Of a stretch of DNA of 64,000 nucleotides, positions 35,413 to 45,300 are shown one piece after another (positions within the stretch are counted from its first letter, which is position 1; each line of letters begins with the position of its first letter). The position numbers and the translations under genes are program-made. Source of the stretch: Nonomuraea candida (GTDB taxonomy: Bacteria > Actinomycetota > Actinomycetes > Streptosporangiales > Streptosporangiaceae); the NCBI RefSeq assembly GCF_000725485.1, contig NZ_KL647032.1:62001-126000 (forward strand), written 5' to 3'. The notes below the pieces were generated by a model. It was not told the DNA's origin. It saw only the letters and a program-made list of their open reading frames with translations, and searched no databases.

Positions 35413-36840
35413 TCACTCCCGCCGGTCCGCCTGCCGGCATCCCGCGCCCGCGCACGCCGCCATCCCCGCCAGCCGCGCCGCCAGCCCCCGCAGCAGCCCG
35501 GGATCGGCGCCGGCCGCCAGGTTGCGCAGCTGGTAGGGGTCGGTGTGCAGGTCGTAGAGCTGGCGCTCGCCCGTCTCGTACTCCACGTACGCGTGCCGCT
35601 CCGTGCGCAGGGCCCGGTAGGCGGGCACGGGCGTCTGCCGGGCCGAGGTGCGGTTGGCCGGCCGGGTGAACTCCACCAGCACGTGCCTGCGCCACTGGGA
35701 CGGCGGGCGCCCGCGCAGCAGCGGCACCAGCGAGCGGCCCTCCGCGAAGGCCGGCACCGTGGCGCCGCCCAGCTCGGCGAACGTGGGCGCCAGGTCGATG
35801 GTGGCCCCCAGCTGCGGGATCGTGCCGGCCTTGACCCCGGGGCCGCGCACGACGAGCGGCACCCTGATGGCCTCTTCGTACGGGGTCGTCTTGCCCTGCT
35901 TGAGGCGGTGGGTGCCGAGATGGAAGCCGTTGTCGGAGGTGAAGAAGATGTAGGTGTCGTCGAGCTCGCCCGACTCCTCCAGCGCCCGCACCACCGCGCC
36001 CACGAGGTCGTCCACCCCGAGCATGGCCCGCAGCCGGCTGCGGTGGCGCTCGTCGATCTCGGCCTCGTCGGCGGGCGTGAGCGGGGGCCTGGAGCGCAGC
36101 CAGAGCGGCTCGGCGCTCACGTCGGCCTGGTTGAACGACGGCGTGCGCGGCGCCGTGGCCGACTCGAACGCCTCCTCGTGACGGTAGGCGGGGTTGGCCG
36201 GGTTGTGCGGGCCGACCGGGGCCAGGTAGAGGAAGAACGGCTTGTCGCCGGAGCCGGTGATGAAGTCGCGGGCCTTGCGGGCCAGCACGTCGGACAGGTA
36301 GTCCTGCTCCTCCCAGCCGTAGTCGAGCACGGTGCCGTTCTCGTTGAGCGCGTAGCCGTACTCCTCGTAGAGCGCGCGCACCGGCACGGCCCAGTCGTCC
36401 CAGCCGGGCGGCACGTACGTCTCCGGGGTCGCCTTCCCCGGATAGTGGTTGAGGAACTTGCCCATGAGCGCCGTGCGGTAGCCGGCCTGCCGCATCCAGG
36501 TGCCGATCGTGGAGCGTTCCAGCCCCTGCTCGTGGAAGCGCTGGAAGCCACCCTCCGGCGCGGTGTTGGTGAGCACGCCGTGGCTGTGCACGTGCTGGGA
36601 GCGCAGGATCGACGCCCTGGACGGGCAGCACCAGGAGTTGGTCACGAAGAAGCGCTCGAACGAGGCGCCCGGGCCCACGAGGTGCTGGGTGATGTTCGGG
36701 AAGTTCGGCAGCGTGCCGGCCTCGAGGTCGTCGGCCAGGACGAGGACGATGTTCGGCCGGGAGTCGCCCTCGGCGATCGTGGGCTCGGCCGCCGGCAGCA
36801 GAAGCAGCAGGCAGGCGAGTCGACAGAGAGCCTTGAGCAC
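35413..36840 (-). CDS. Secreted sulfatase (N-acetylglucosamine-6-sulfatase-like)
   Basis: A ~475-residue type I sulfatase. RPNIVLVLADD gives the first metal ligands; the formylglycine motif is CCPSRASILR (C-x-P-S-R, Cys converted to formylglycine), and TSDNGFHLGTH supplies the other ligands. A hydrophobic segment LKALCRLACLLLLLPAAEPT at the N-terminus is a signal peptide, possibly lipoprotein-like. It hydrolyses sulfate esters of sugars or glycosaminoglycans outside the membrane. GTG 36840 places the signal peptide at the start; ATG 36870 or GTG 36876 would extend it by 10-12 residues. Confidence 0.88.
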   Translation of the reverse strand: MLKALCRLACLLLLLPAAEPTIAEGDSRPNIVLVLADDLEAGTLPNFPNITQHLVGPGASFERFFVTNSWCCPSRASILRSQHVHSHGVLTNTAPEGGFQRFHEQGLERSTIGTWMRQAGYRTALMGKFLNHYPGKATPETYVPPGWDDWAVPVRALYEEYGYALNENGTVLDYGWEEQDYLSDVLARKARDFITGSGDKPFFLYLAPVGPHNPANPAYRHEEAFESATAPRTPSFNQADVSAEPLWLRSRPPLTPADEAEIDERHRSRLRAMLGVDDLVGAVVRALEESGELDDTYIFFTSDNGFHLGTHRLKQGKTTPYEEAIRVPLVVRGPGVKAGTIPQLGATIDLAPTFAELGGATVPAFAEGRSLVPLLRGRPPSQWRRHVLVEFTRPANRTSARQTPVPAYRALRTERHAYVEYETGERQLYDLHTDPYQLRNLAAGADPGLLRGLAARLAGMAACAGAGCRQADRRE

Positions 36841-36925
36841 AGAGTGTGACTTCCCCGGCGGATCCACCATTGACACGTCGAGTCATCACCGCCGTAATAG
36901 AACTTGATTCCGGAGGTGGCGGCGC

Positions 36926-37927
36926 ATGAAGCTCGGACTGAATCTCGGCTACTGGCAGCGGGGCGCCGACGACGCCACGGAGTCGGTGCTGGCGGCCGAA
37001 CGGCTCGGCTACGACTCGGTGTGGACGGCCGAGGCGTACGGCAGCGACGTGTTCACCCCGCTGGCCTGGTACGGCGCGCGGACGACCCGCATCAAGCTGG
37101 GCACCTCGATCGCGCAGATGTCGGCCAGGCCTCCGGTCACGACGGCGATGACCGCCATGACGCTCGACCACCTCACCGGCGGCCGGCTGCTGCTCGGCAT
37201 CGGCGCCTCCGGCCCGCAGGTCGTCGAGGGCTGGTACGGCCAGCCGTTCGCCAGGCCGCTGGCCAGGACCCGCGAGTACATCGACATCATGCGCCAGGTG
37301 TGGCGCCGCGAGAAGCCGGTGACCAGCGACGGCGCGCACTATCCGCTGCCGCTGCCGGGCGGGCTGGGCAAGCCGCTCAAGTCCATCACCCACCCGCTCC
37401 GCCCCGACATCCCCATCTATCTCGGGGCGGAGGGGCCGAAGAACGTCGCCCTGGCGGCGGAGGTGGCGCAGGGCTGGCTGCCGCTGTTCGCCTTCCCGGA
37501 GAAGATCGCGGAGATGTACGGCGACGCGCTCGCGGCCGCGCCCCCCGATTTCGACGTGGCCGCCATGGTACTGGTGGTGATCTCCGACGACGTCCGGGCG
37601 GCGCTGGACGGCGTGAAGACGATGCTGACGTTGTACATCGGCGGCATGGGCGCCAGGCAGCGCAACTTCCACGCCGACATCATCGGGCGGATGGGCTACG
37701 CCGAGGCCGCCGCGCACATCCAGTCGCTCTATCTGGCCGGGCGCAAGGACGAGGCGTTCCGGGCGATCCCCGACGAGCTGGCCGACGGCATCTCGCTCGT
37801 CGGCCCGCCCGGCCGGATCAAGGAGCGGCTGGAGGCGTGGCACCGCAGCCCCGTCACGAGCCTGCTGGTGATGGGGGTGCGGGACGAGCCGTCGCTCAAG
37901 CTCGTCCGCGACCTCGTGCTCGGCTGA
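36926..37927 (+). CDS. LLM-class F420-dependent oxidoreductase
   Basis: A 333-residue luciferase-like TIM barrel. MKLGLNLGYW and DSVWTAEAYGSDV at the N-terminus, GGRLLLGIGASGPQVVEGWYG and the MRQVWRRE block are typical of the F420-dependent LLM subfamily. Such enzymes transfer hydride from F420H2; the substrate is unknown. GGAGGTG precedes the ATG. It is divergent from the sulfatase and ends in GC-rich 14-bp duplications containing TGA. Confidence 0.88.
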   Translation: MKLGLNLGYWQRGADDATESVLAAERLGYDSVWTAEAYGSDVFTPLAWYGARTTRIKLGTSIAQMSARPPVTTAMTAMTLDHLTGGRLLLGIGASGPQVVEGWYGQPFARPLARTREYIDIMRQVWRREKPVTSDGAHYPLPLPGGLGKPLKSITHPLRPDIPIYLGAEGPKNVALAAEVAQGWLPLFAFPEKIAEMYGDALAAAPPDFDVAAMVLVVISDDVRAALDGVKTMLTLYIGGMGARQRNFHADIIGRMGYAEAAAHIQSLYLAGRKDEAFRAIPDELADGISLVGPPGRIKERLEAWHRSPVTSLLVMGVRDEPSLKLVRDLVLG

Positions 37928-37981
37928 GCCTGACGGCGCGGGCCTGACGGCGCGGGCCAGTCCGGCGGGTGCCGGCGGGCC

Positions 37982-38020
37982 GGTCAGTCGGGCCGGTCAG
38001 TCGGGCCGGTCAGTCGGGCC
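37982..38020. repeat. Three 13-bp repeats containing the ABC permease stop codon
   Basis: GGTCAGTCGGGCC at 37982, 37995 and 38008, identical. TCA at 38010 is the permease stop; equivalent TCA lie 13 and 26 bp further. A separate 14-bp duplication (GCCTGACGGCGCGG at 37929 and 37943) lies just before it, after the LLM gene stop. Confidence 0.9.
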
Positions 38021-39953
38021 GGGGGGCCGGGTCGGCGGTGACCGCGCGCAGGAGCGGGCGGCTCAGCGCGCCCGCGCCGATCACGCCGGCGAAGCCCAGC
38101 ACGACGCAGCCTCCCAGGGTGGCCATCCCGACCGCGTTCACCCCGCCGATCATGAACGGGATCGCGCAGAACGCCCCCACGAGGATCGCCCCGCCGCCCA
38201 TCACGGCCAGCGGGATGAGCGTCTCGGCCCGCCGGGCCCGGTCGAGCGTCTCCAGCGGCGTGCCCGCCAGGCGCAGCAGCGCGTACGTCTGCCGCCTGTC
38301 CAGCACCGACGACGTGGCGGTGATCCCCGAGCTGGCGATGGCCACCAGGAACGACACCGACAGCACCACGATCGTGCCCACGCGCACGTCGGCCAGGACC
38401 TCGATGCCGAAACGCTGATCGTCGGTCTTGGTGGTGGGCGTGCGGCCGGGCACGAGCCCGGCGAGCGCGGTCCTGGCCCGGTCCAGGGCGGCCACGCCGG
38501 GCGTGCCGTGCAGGGTGGCGACCACGACGCCGTTCGCGGCGGTCTTCACGGTCGCCTGCACGTCCGCCGCGCCCAGCCGTTCGCGGGCCCGGCCGGCCAC
38601 CTCCTCCGCCTGACCGGCGGGCGCGGTGACGCGGAGCGCGGGCGGTCCCGCCGCGCCCTCGTCGAACGCGGCCGGGCTGAGCAGGCCGAGGAAGCCCGCC
38701 ACGAACCCGGTCAGCGCCACGCCACTCACCGTCCGCCAGGCCGAGCGGGGGTCGTCCACGAGCCGGCGGCCGGCCAGCAGCCGGGCGGGGCCGCGCGCGC
38801 TCGCCGCCGTGATCCGGCCGATCACGCCGACCACCCACGGGCCCGCCAGGTTCACGCACAGGAACGCCAGCGCGAGCGCCACCACGACGACCGTGACGCT
38901 GGTGTTCTGGCTCAGCATCGGGAACGCGGCCAGCACCGCGATCAGGGCGAGCACCCGCACGAAGCGCATGGCGGGCGGCGTCTCGCGCTTGGCCACGCCG
39001 AGCGGGCTCACCACCACCCGCCGCAGGCCGGCCACCGCCGACAGCCCCACCAGCAGCGGCACCGCCACCAGCACCCCGGCCAGGACGAGCGGAGGCGGGA
39101 ACAGGTCCCCGGCGAACCACGGCCCGCCCTGCATCTGGATCCCGGCCAGCAGCGGCACGCAGAGCGCGAAGACCGCGGTGCCGACGAGCGCGCCGGCCAG
39201 CGCGACGATCACCGCCTCCGCCACGGTCATGGCCACGACCTGCCCCGGCGTGGCCCCGACCAGCCGCAGCGCGGCCAGCCGCTGGTCGCGCCTGGCCACC
39301 GTGAGCCGGGCCGCCGCGCCGCCGAAGACCAGCAGCGGCACCACCATGAGCACGCTGGCGATGGCCGAGAGCACCTGGTACGCCTCCGCGTCCTCGCTCG
39401 GCTCCCCGGCCAGGCTCGCGACCTTGACGGGCGGCTTGGCGATGATCCAGTCCTCGCTGCGCTGGGCGGTCATCGCCGGGGCGTCCGGCGCGTGGCCGAC
39501 GACCGCGACGAGCTCGCCGGGGTGGACGAGCGCCGCGTCGCCGAGCACGCCCTCCGGGCCGGGGTAGCGGTCGGCCAGCTCGCCGGCGGGAAGCTCCCTG
39601 GCCAGCGCGGCCAGGGCCGGGGAGAGCCACACCTCGCCGGGCGCGGGGAAGCGGGGCAGGCCGGGCGGCGGGGCCGGGCTCTCGCCGGGCAACGCGGCCA
39701 GGTCGATGACGGTGATGGCCCGGTCGCGGACGAAGTCGTAGCGGGAGGCCTCGACGGCCACCGCGCCGGAGGCGGCGGGGACCGGGTTGCGCCAGGCGGT
39801 GCGCTCGGCCCTGGCGCCGAAGGCGAAGTTCGCGGCCACGGCGAACAGCAGCAGCGCGGTGGCCACCGCGACCGCGCCCAGGGTGAGCCAGGTGCCGAGC
39901 AGGCCGCGGCGGCCGCCGCCCTTGAGCAGGCGCCAGGTCAGGTCGAGGTTCAC
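38010..39953 (-). CDS. ABC transporter permease (FtsX/MacB type, ~8-10 TM)
   Basis: A 647-residue membrane protein. One helix at the N-terminus (LGAVAVATALLLFAVAANFAF), a ~150-residue external domain with VHPGELVAVVGHAPD, then two blocks of 3-4 helices with the FtsX-domain AARLTVARRDQRLAALRLVGATPGQV. This is the usual layout of permeases for lipids, peptides or antibiotics. Start GTG 39953 overlaps the ATPase stop (GTGA). It ends in a 13-bp repeat that contains its stop codon. Confidence 0.9.
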   Translation of the reverse strand: MNLDLTWRLLKGGGRRGLLGTWLTLGAVAVATALLLFAVAANFAFGARAERTAWRNPVPAASGAVAVEASRYDFVRDRAITVIDLAALPGESPAPPPGLPRFPAPGEVWLSPALAALARELPAGELADRYPGPEGVLGDAALVHPGELVAVVGHAPDAPAMTAQRSEDWIIAKPPVKVASLAGEPSEDAEAYQVLSAIASVLMVVPLLVFGGAAARLTVARRDQRLAALRLVGATPGQVVAMTVAEAVIVALAGALVGTAVFALCVPLLAGIQMQGGPWFAGDLFPPPLVLAGVLVAVPLLVGLSAVAGLRRVVVSPLGVAKRETPPAMRFVRVLALIAVLAAFPMLSQNTSVTVVVVALALAFLCVNLAGPWVVGVIGRITAASARGPARLLAGRRLVDDPRSAWRTVSGVALTGFVAGFLGLLSPAAFDEGAAGPPALRVTAPAGQAEEVAGRARERLGAADVQATVKTAANGVVVATLHGTPGVAALDRARTALAGLVPGRTPTTKTDDQRFGIEVLADVRVGTIVVLSVSFLVAIASSGITATSSVLDRRQTYALLRLAGTPLETLDRARRAETLIPLAVMGGGAILVGAFCAIPFMIGGVNAVGMATLGGCVVLGFAGVIGAGALSRPLLRAVTADPAPRPD

Positions 39954-40789
39954 GCGCGCGTCCCGTCCTTCGGCCCGTGCACGGCCTCCCCGCCGGGGTG
40001 GGGCCTTGCTGGATGTGGCCCTGCGGGGTGGGGCCCTGCGGCGTGGGGTCCTGCGGCGTGGGGTCCTGCGGCGTGGGGTCCTGCGGCGTGGGGTCCTGCG
40101 GGGTGGGGTCCTGCGGGGTGGGGCGCGCCTGCCAGGAGGTGGCCGTCCCGGACCTCGACCGTGCGGTCGCACCAGGCGGCCACGTTCGGGTCGTGGGTGA
40201 CCACGATCAGGCTGGCGTCGTTGTGCTTGGTGGCCTCCACGAGCAGCCGCATCGTCTCCTGCCCGGTCTGCTGGTCGAGCGCCCCCGTGGGCTCGTCGGC
40301 GAAGACCACGGCCGGCCTGCTGACCAGCGCCCTGGCGATGGCCACCCGCTGCGCCTGCCCGCCGGACAGCTCGCCCGGCCGCCTGGCCTCCATGGAGTGC
40401 AGGCCGAGCGGGGCGAACCACTCGCGCGCCCGCCGTACGGCCTGGGCCCGCGGCACCCCGCCCAGCATGAGCGGCAGCGCCACGTTCTCCTCGGCGGGCA
40501 GCTCGGGCAGGAGCTGGCCGAACTGGAAGACGAAGCCGAACCGCGTGCGGCGCAGCGCGCTGCGCTTGCGCTCGCCCATGGCGTCGATCCGCCGGCCGAG
40601 CAGGTGCACCTCGCCTCCGTCCGGCTTCATGATGCCGGCCAGGCAGTGCAGCAGCGTCGACTTGCCCGAACCGCTCGGCCCCATGATCGCCACGGCTTCG
40701 CCGGCGCGTACCGCGATGTCCACGCCGCCGAGGGCGACCGTCTGCCCGAACCTCTTGGCCAGGGCTCGTCCAACAAGCACGTCGTTCAT
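39950..40789 (-). CDS. ABC transporter ATPase (MacB/LolD type) with GPHAA-repeat tail
   Basis: A 279-residue ATPase. Walker A GPSGSGKST (~residue 40), Q-loop, signature LSGGQAQRVAIARAL and Walker B VVFADEPTGALD are intact, and the FADEPTGALD block is that of MacB/LolD. After the H-loop (VTHDPN) the tail of ~55 residues is eight or nine copies of GPHxA (GPHPA, GPHAA), encoded by 15-bp DNA repeats (39997-40125). The tail is not part of the domain fold. ATG 40789 has a weak ribosome site. It is coupled to the permease by a 4-nt overlap. Confidence 0.9.
   Translation of the reverse strand: MNDVLVGRALAKRFGQTVALGGVDIAVRAGEAVAIMGPSGSGKSTLLHCLAGIMKPDGGEVHLLGRRIDAMGERKRSALRRTRFGFVFQFGQLLPELPAEENVALPLMLGGVPRAQAVRRAREWFAPLGLHSMEARRPGELSGGQAQRVAIARALVSRPAVVFADEPTGALDQQTGQETMRLLVEATKHNDASLIVVTHDPNVAAWCDRTVEVRDGHLLAGAPHPAGPHPAGPHAAGPHAAGPHAAGPHAAGPHPAGPHPARPHPGGEAVHGPKDGTRA
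39997..40125. repeat. 15-bp coding repeat array in ABC ATPase tail
   Basis: About eight copies of a 15-bp unit (core GTGGGGTCCTGCGGC) at the 3' end of the ATPase gene, keeping frame and encoding Gly-Pro-His-x-Ala repeats. Confidence 0.85.
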
Positions 40790-40880
40790 GCCGTCCAGGC
40801 TCTCGCCGGGAGGGGTGCCGGAGGATCGGCCGTGCGTCCATTCGCCCTCGGCCGAACGGCCGATCCCTAGAGTTGGGGCC

Positions 40881-41528
40881 GTGACTATTCGGGTTCTCAT
40901 CGCCGACGACCAGCAACTGGTGCGCACCGGCTTCCAGATGATTTTGGACGCTCAACCGGACATGGAGGTCGTCGCCGCCGTCGCTGACGGGGCCGAGGCC
41001 GTGTCGGAGGCACGGCGGCTGCGGCCGGACGTGTGCCTGCTCGACATCAGGATGCCCAAGCTCGACGGGCTGGAGGTGACCCGCGCGCTGGCCGGCCCCG
41101 GCGTGGAGAACCCGCTGCGGGTGGTCATCGTCACCACGTTCGACCTGGACGAGTACGTCTACGGCGCGCTGCGCTCGGGAGCCACCGGCTTCCTGCTCAA
41201 GGACAGCGGCCCCACGCTGCTCATCGAGGCGGTCAGGGCCGCGGCGGCGGGCGACGCGCTGGTCTCGCCGTCGGTCACCGTGCGGCTGCTGCAGCACCTG
41301 GCCGCGCCCCGCCGGACCATGCTGCCGGTCAACGACCCGCTGACCGACCGGGAGCTGGACGTCGTGCGGCTGGTGGCCAAGGGGCGGACGAACCAGGAGG
41401 TGGCCGCGGAGCTGTTCGTGTCGCTGTCGACGGTCAAGACGCACCTGGGCAGCATCATGGCCAAGCTCGGTGTCCGCAATCGAGTTGAAATCGCAGCTTG
41501 GGCGTGGGAATCCGGCGTGGTGAGCTGA
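40881..41528 (+). CDS. NarL/FixJ-type response regulator (orphan)
   Basis: A 215-residue protein: receiver domain with VLIADDQQLVRTGF, phospho-acceptor Asp in LLDIRMPKLDGLEVT (Asp ~53), Thr (VTTF) and Lys (LLKD), followed by a LuxR helix-turn-helix (LTDRELDVVRLVAKG, NQEVAAELFVSLSTVKTHLGSI). Start GTG 40881. It is divergent from the ABC transporter operon, which it may control. No histidine kinase lies next to it in this window. Confidence 0.93.
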   Translation: MTIRVLIADDQQLVRTGFQMILDAQPDMEVVAAVADGAEAVSEARRLRPDVCLLDIRMPKLDGLEVTRALAGPGVENPLRVVIVTTFDLDEYVYGALRSGATGFLLKDSGPTLLIEAVRAAAAGDALVSPSVTVRLLQHLAAPRRTMLPVNDPLTDRELDVVRLVAKGRTNQEVAAELFVSLSTVKTHLGSIMAKLGVRNRVEIAAWAWESGVVS

Positions 41529-41595
41529 TTAACAGCGGGGCTGCCGGGATACAAGTGAATCAGAAGCTCAGCGCATGGCCCGGGGGGAGAACAAC

Positions 41596-42297
41596 GTGCG
41601 CTACACCCAGGCATCGCCCACCAGAGCCGCCTCCGCCGTCTACGTGACGCTCACCGCCCAGGTCCTCTCCCTCGGCGCCCTCGTGATCTTCGAGCTGTCC
41701 CGCGGCCGGCGGCTCGCCGCGGAGCTCGCCGCGTTCGGCGGCCGGCCCCAGGGGGCCGACGCGGAGGCCGTGGTGGGTGCGGTGACGACGTTCGCGGTGC
41801 TGATGATGCTGGTGGCGGGCACCACGGTGGCCGCCGCTGCCGCCTACGTGACCTGGCTGGTGCGGGCCAGGCAGGCCAACGACCGCTCGGCCGCGACGGG
41901 CCCGGTGGCGGCGGCCTGGCTGCTGCCCGTGGTCAACCTGGTCGCGCCCGCGGTGCTGGTCGACGAGGTGTGGCGGGGCGCCCGGCCGCCGGCGGGCCGC
42001 CGGGGGCGGTGGCTGGCGCTGCTGACGGGGTGGTGGCTGAGCTGGCTGGCCACGCTGGCGCTCGTGACGATCAGGCTGCCGCTCGACGCCTCGGCCGGCG
42101 ACCTGACGGGGGTGGGGGTGCCGGAGCTGGCGTGCGCGGCGCTGGCGGCCCTGCTGTGCGCGGCGACCGTACGCGAGCTGACCCGGCTGCAGCGGTGCGG
42201 CCGGTCGGTCTGGGCCACCGAGCCCAGCCCGGTGCGCGCCTTCTCCCCCCGGCCCCGCCCGGCCCCGGGCTCCACGGCGATGGGCCGCACGAGCTGA
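41596..42297 (+). CDS. DUF4328 membrane protein
   Basis: A 233-residue protein with four hydrophobic segments (e.g. AVLMMLVAGTTVAAAAAYVT, WLALLTGWWLSWLATLALV). WLVRARQANDRSA followed by WLLPVVNLVAPAVLVDEVWRGA is the DUF4328 signature. Function unknown. GTG 41596 with GGGGGAG just ahead is preferred to ATG 41575, which has no ribosome site. It follows the response regulator by 67 bp in the same direction. Confidence 0.82.
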   Translation: MRYTQASPTRAASAVYVTLTAQVLSLGALVIFELSRGRRLAAELAAFGGRPQGADAEAVVGAVTTFAVLMMLVAGTTVAAAAAYVTWLVRARQANDRSAATGPVAAAWLLPVVNLVAPAVLVDEVWRGARPPAGRRGRWLALLTGWWLSWLATLALVTIRLPLDASAGDLTGVGVPELACAALAALLCAATVRELTRLQRCGRSVWATEPSPVRAFSPRPRPAPGSTAMGRTS

Positions 42298-42328
42298 CCC
42301 TCCCGGCGCGCACCGGCCGCCGGCACGA

Positions 42329-45300
42329 TCAGGCGGCCGTCGGGCCCGAGCTGCCCGGGCTGGCGTGCCAGAGCCGCCCCGGCGGGGTGGCGGTGACGGC
42401 CGGGCCGAGGTCCGCGTAGGGCGACAGGCGGAAGCCGTTGGCGTACTCGATCCTGCCGCCCCCGACGCCCGCCGGCTCCTCCGGCGCCCGGTCGATGACG
42501 GCGCGGACCGCCTCGATGCCGCGGGAGCGCCAGAGGGCGTCGAGGTCGGCCAGGTTCCAGCAGTCGAGCGCCCGCATCGACACCGCCCGCGCCCCCGTGC
42601 GCCTGACCACTCCCCTGGCCAGCATCAGCCACGACCCGAACACGACCGACGCGCACCTGCCCTGCACCGACTCGAAGAACGTCAGGTCGATCGGCCCGGT
42701 CGAGTCGTCGAGCGTGGCGAAGATGACGCGCCGGCCCGAGCGCACGGCCGGCGTCTGGGTCGCCACCTTGACCCCGGCGACCAGGATCTCCGTCCCGTTG
42801 CGCCGGGAGAGCAGGTCTTTGGAGCGCACCACCCCCAGGGCGTCGAGCAGCTCGTCGTGGAAGCTGATGATGTGCCGGCTGACGTCGATGCCGAGGATCT
42901 CCAGCTCGGCCTCGACCATCTCCGTCTCCGTCATCTCGGGCAGCTCCCCCGGCGGCAGTCGCTCGCCGAACCCGAGCGGCAACTGCACCGCCGGAGGAGC
43001 CGCGGCCCCGGTCTCCCGCTGAGCGGACAGGTCCAGGTGCGAGCTGTAGCGCCGCGACTTGCGCGGGCCGGCCCGCACGCCGATCGCCGAGGCCCGGTCG
43101 AGCGCGCCCACCTGGGCGATCAGGTCGCGGCGGGTCAGCTCGCCGGGCCGCCAGCGGGGCCCGCCCGGGTGCAGGTCGTGCAGCGCGTCCAGGCCGCCGA
43201 CCTGGACGATCCGCTCGATGGTGGGCCGCGAGGGCCGGGCGCGGTCCCAGAAGTCGGCCAGCGACGTGTACGGCTGCCCGGCCACCATGCGCTCGACCTC
43301 GGCCTCGCTCACGCCCTTGATCGCCGAGAAGGGCACCCGCAGCGCGTATCCCCTGCCGATATCGCCGGCCTTGAACTCCCTGCGCACGCGCGGCCCGGCG
43401 CCCTCGACGTCGGCCGGGCGCACGCGCACCCGGACGCGCGGCCCGAGCCGCTCCACCCGCCAGTCCTTGCCGGACTTGTTGATGTCCAGCGGCAGGATCT
43501 TCACCCCGCACTGCCGGGCCTCGTCGATGATGACCCGCGGCGGGTACATGCCGGGCTCGTGCGTGAGCACCCCGGCGAAGAACGCCGCCGCGTGGTGCCG
43601 CTTGAGCCAGGCCGACTGGTAGGTGGGCAGCGCGAACGCCGCCGCGTGCGCCTTGCAGAACCCGAACGAGCCGAACGCGTCGAGCACCTGCCAGGCCCGC
43701 TCGACGGCCGCGTCGTCGAAGCCGTTGGCCCTGGCCAGCGGGACGAACGCGCGGCGCACCCGCTCGCGCCCCTCCGGCGTGTCGAGCGTGCGCCGCAACA
43801 TCTCGGCGTAGGACAGGTCGCGCCCGGTCATCACCGAGATGACCTTCAGCACCTGCTCGTGGAAGACCACGACGCCGTGCGTCTCCTTCAGCGCCTCCCG
43901 CAGCCGCTCGTGCGGATAGTACGGCTGCCGCCACCCGTGCCTGGCCTCCAGGTAGGGGGTGACCATGTCGGAGTTGACCGGCCCCGGCCGGAACAGCGAG
44001 ATGTCCACGATCAGGTCGTGCATCCTGCGCGGCTCCAGCTTGGCCACCAGCTCGCGCTGGCCGGGCGACTCGATCTGGAAGCAGCCCAGGGTGCGGGCGG
44101 CGCAGATCATGTCGTAGGTGTCCTGATCGTCGTGCGGCACGTACTGGACGCCGGGGTCGTCGCCCCGCTGGGCGTCCAGCTCGACCACGACGTCGTCCAC
44201 GCGCTTGATCTCGCCCAGCGCGTACGCCAGGGCGGACTGCATGCGCACGCCCAGCACGTCGAGCTTGAGCAGCCCGGCCTCCTCCACGTCGTCCTTGTCG
44301 AACTGCGACATGGGGAACTCCAGCAGGCTGCGCTCCACCGGCGTGCGGTCGCGCAGCCCCGCGTTGCCGATCAGCACCCCGCACGGGTGCAGCGCGATGT
44401 GCCGGGGCAGGCCGTCGAGCCGCTCCGCCAGCCGGAACACCCGGCCGAGCCCGGCCTCGCCGAGCCGGCTGTCGCGCAGCTCGGGCAGATCCTCCAGGGA
44501 CGCGGTGATCTGCCTGGCCCTGATGTGGGGGAACGCCTTGGCGATGGCGTCGATCTCGTGCGGCGGCAGGCCCATCGCCCCGGCGACGTCGCGGATGGCG
44601 CTGCGCGCCCGGTAGGTCTCCATCATGGACACGCAGGCCACGCGGGACTCGCCGTAGAGTTCGAAGATGGCCTGGTAGCAGTCGAGGCGGCGGGCCGACT
44701 CGACGTCGATGTCGATGTCGGGCAGCCCGACGCGACCCTCGGACAGGAAGCGCTCCATGAGCAGGCCGTGGTCGAGCGGGTTCACCTCGCCGATGCCGAT
44801 GAGGTAGTTGACCAGGCTGCCCGCGCCGGAGCCGCGGATGGCGCAGCGGACGCCCATGCCGCGGATCATGTCGGTGATGCCGGCCACGGCGACGAAGTAG
44901 CCCGACAGGCGCTTGCGCTCGATGATGGCCAGCTCGTCGCGCACGCGCTCCCTGGCCTCGCCCGAGCGGTCGAGGCCGCGCCTGGCCAGGCCGTCCTCGA
45001 CCCGGTGGCGCAGCAGCGGCACGGGGTCGCGGCCGATCTCCGGCAGGTGCAGGCCGGGCGGGTCGTTGCGGAGCGCGAGCAGGTCGAGCGGCTCCATCGC
45101 GCACGCCTCGGCCAGCCGCCTGGTGGTGCGCAGCAGCCGCGCCACCCGCTCCTGGTCGCCGCCGCACACCTTGGCCGCCACCTGCCACATCTCCTTGGTG
45201 CTCTTGAGGTAGGCGTGGGAGGTCGTGCGGTCGAGGTGGCGCGGGTGCAGCGGGACGAGCCGGCGGGCCGCGTCGAGCACGTCGCCCACCTGGTGGTCGG

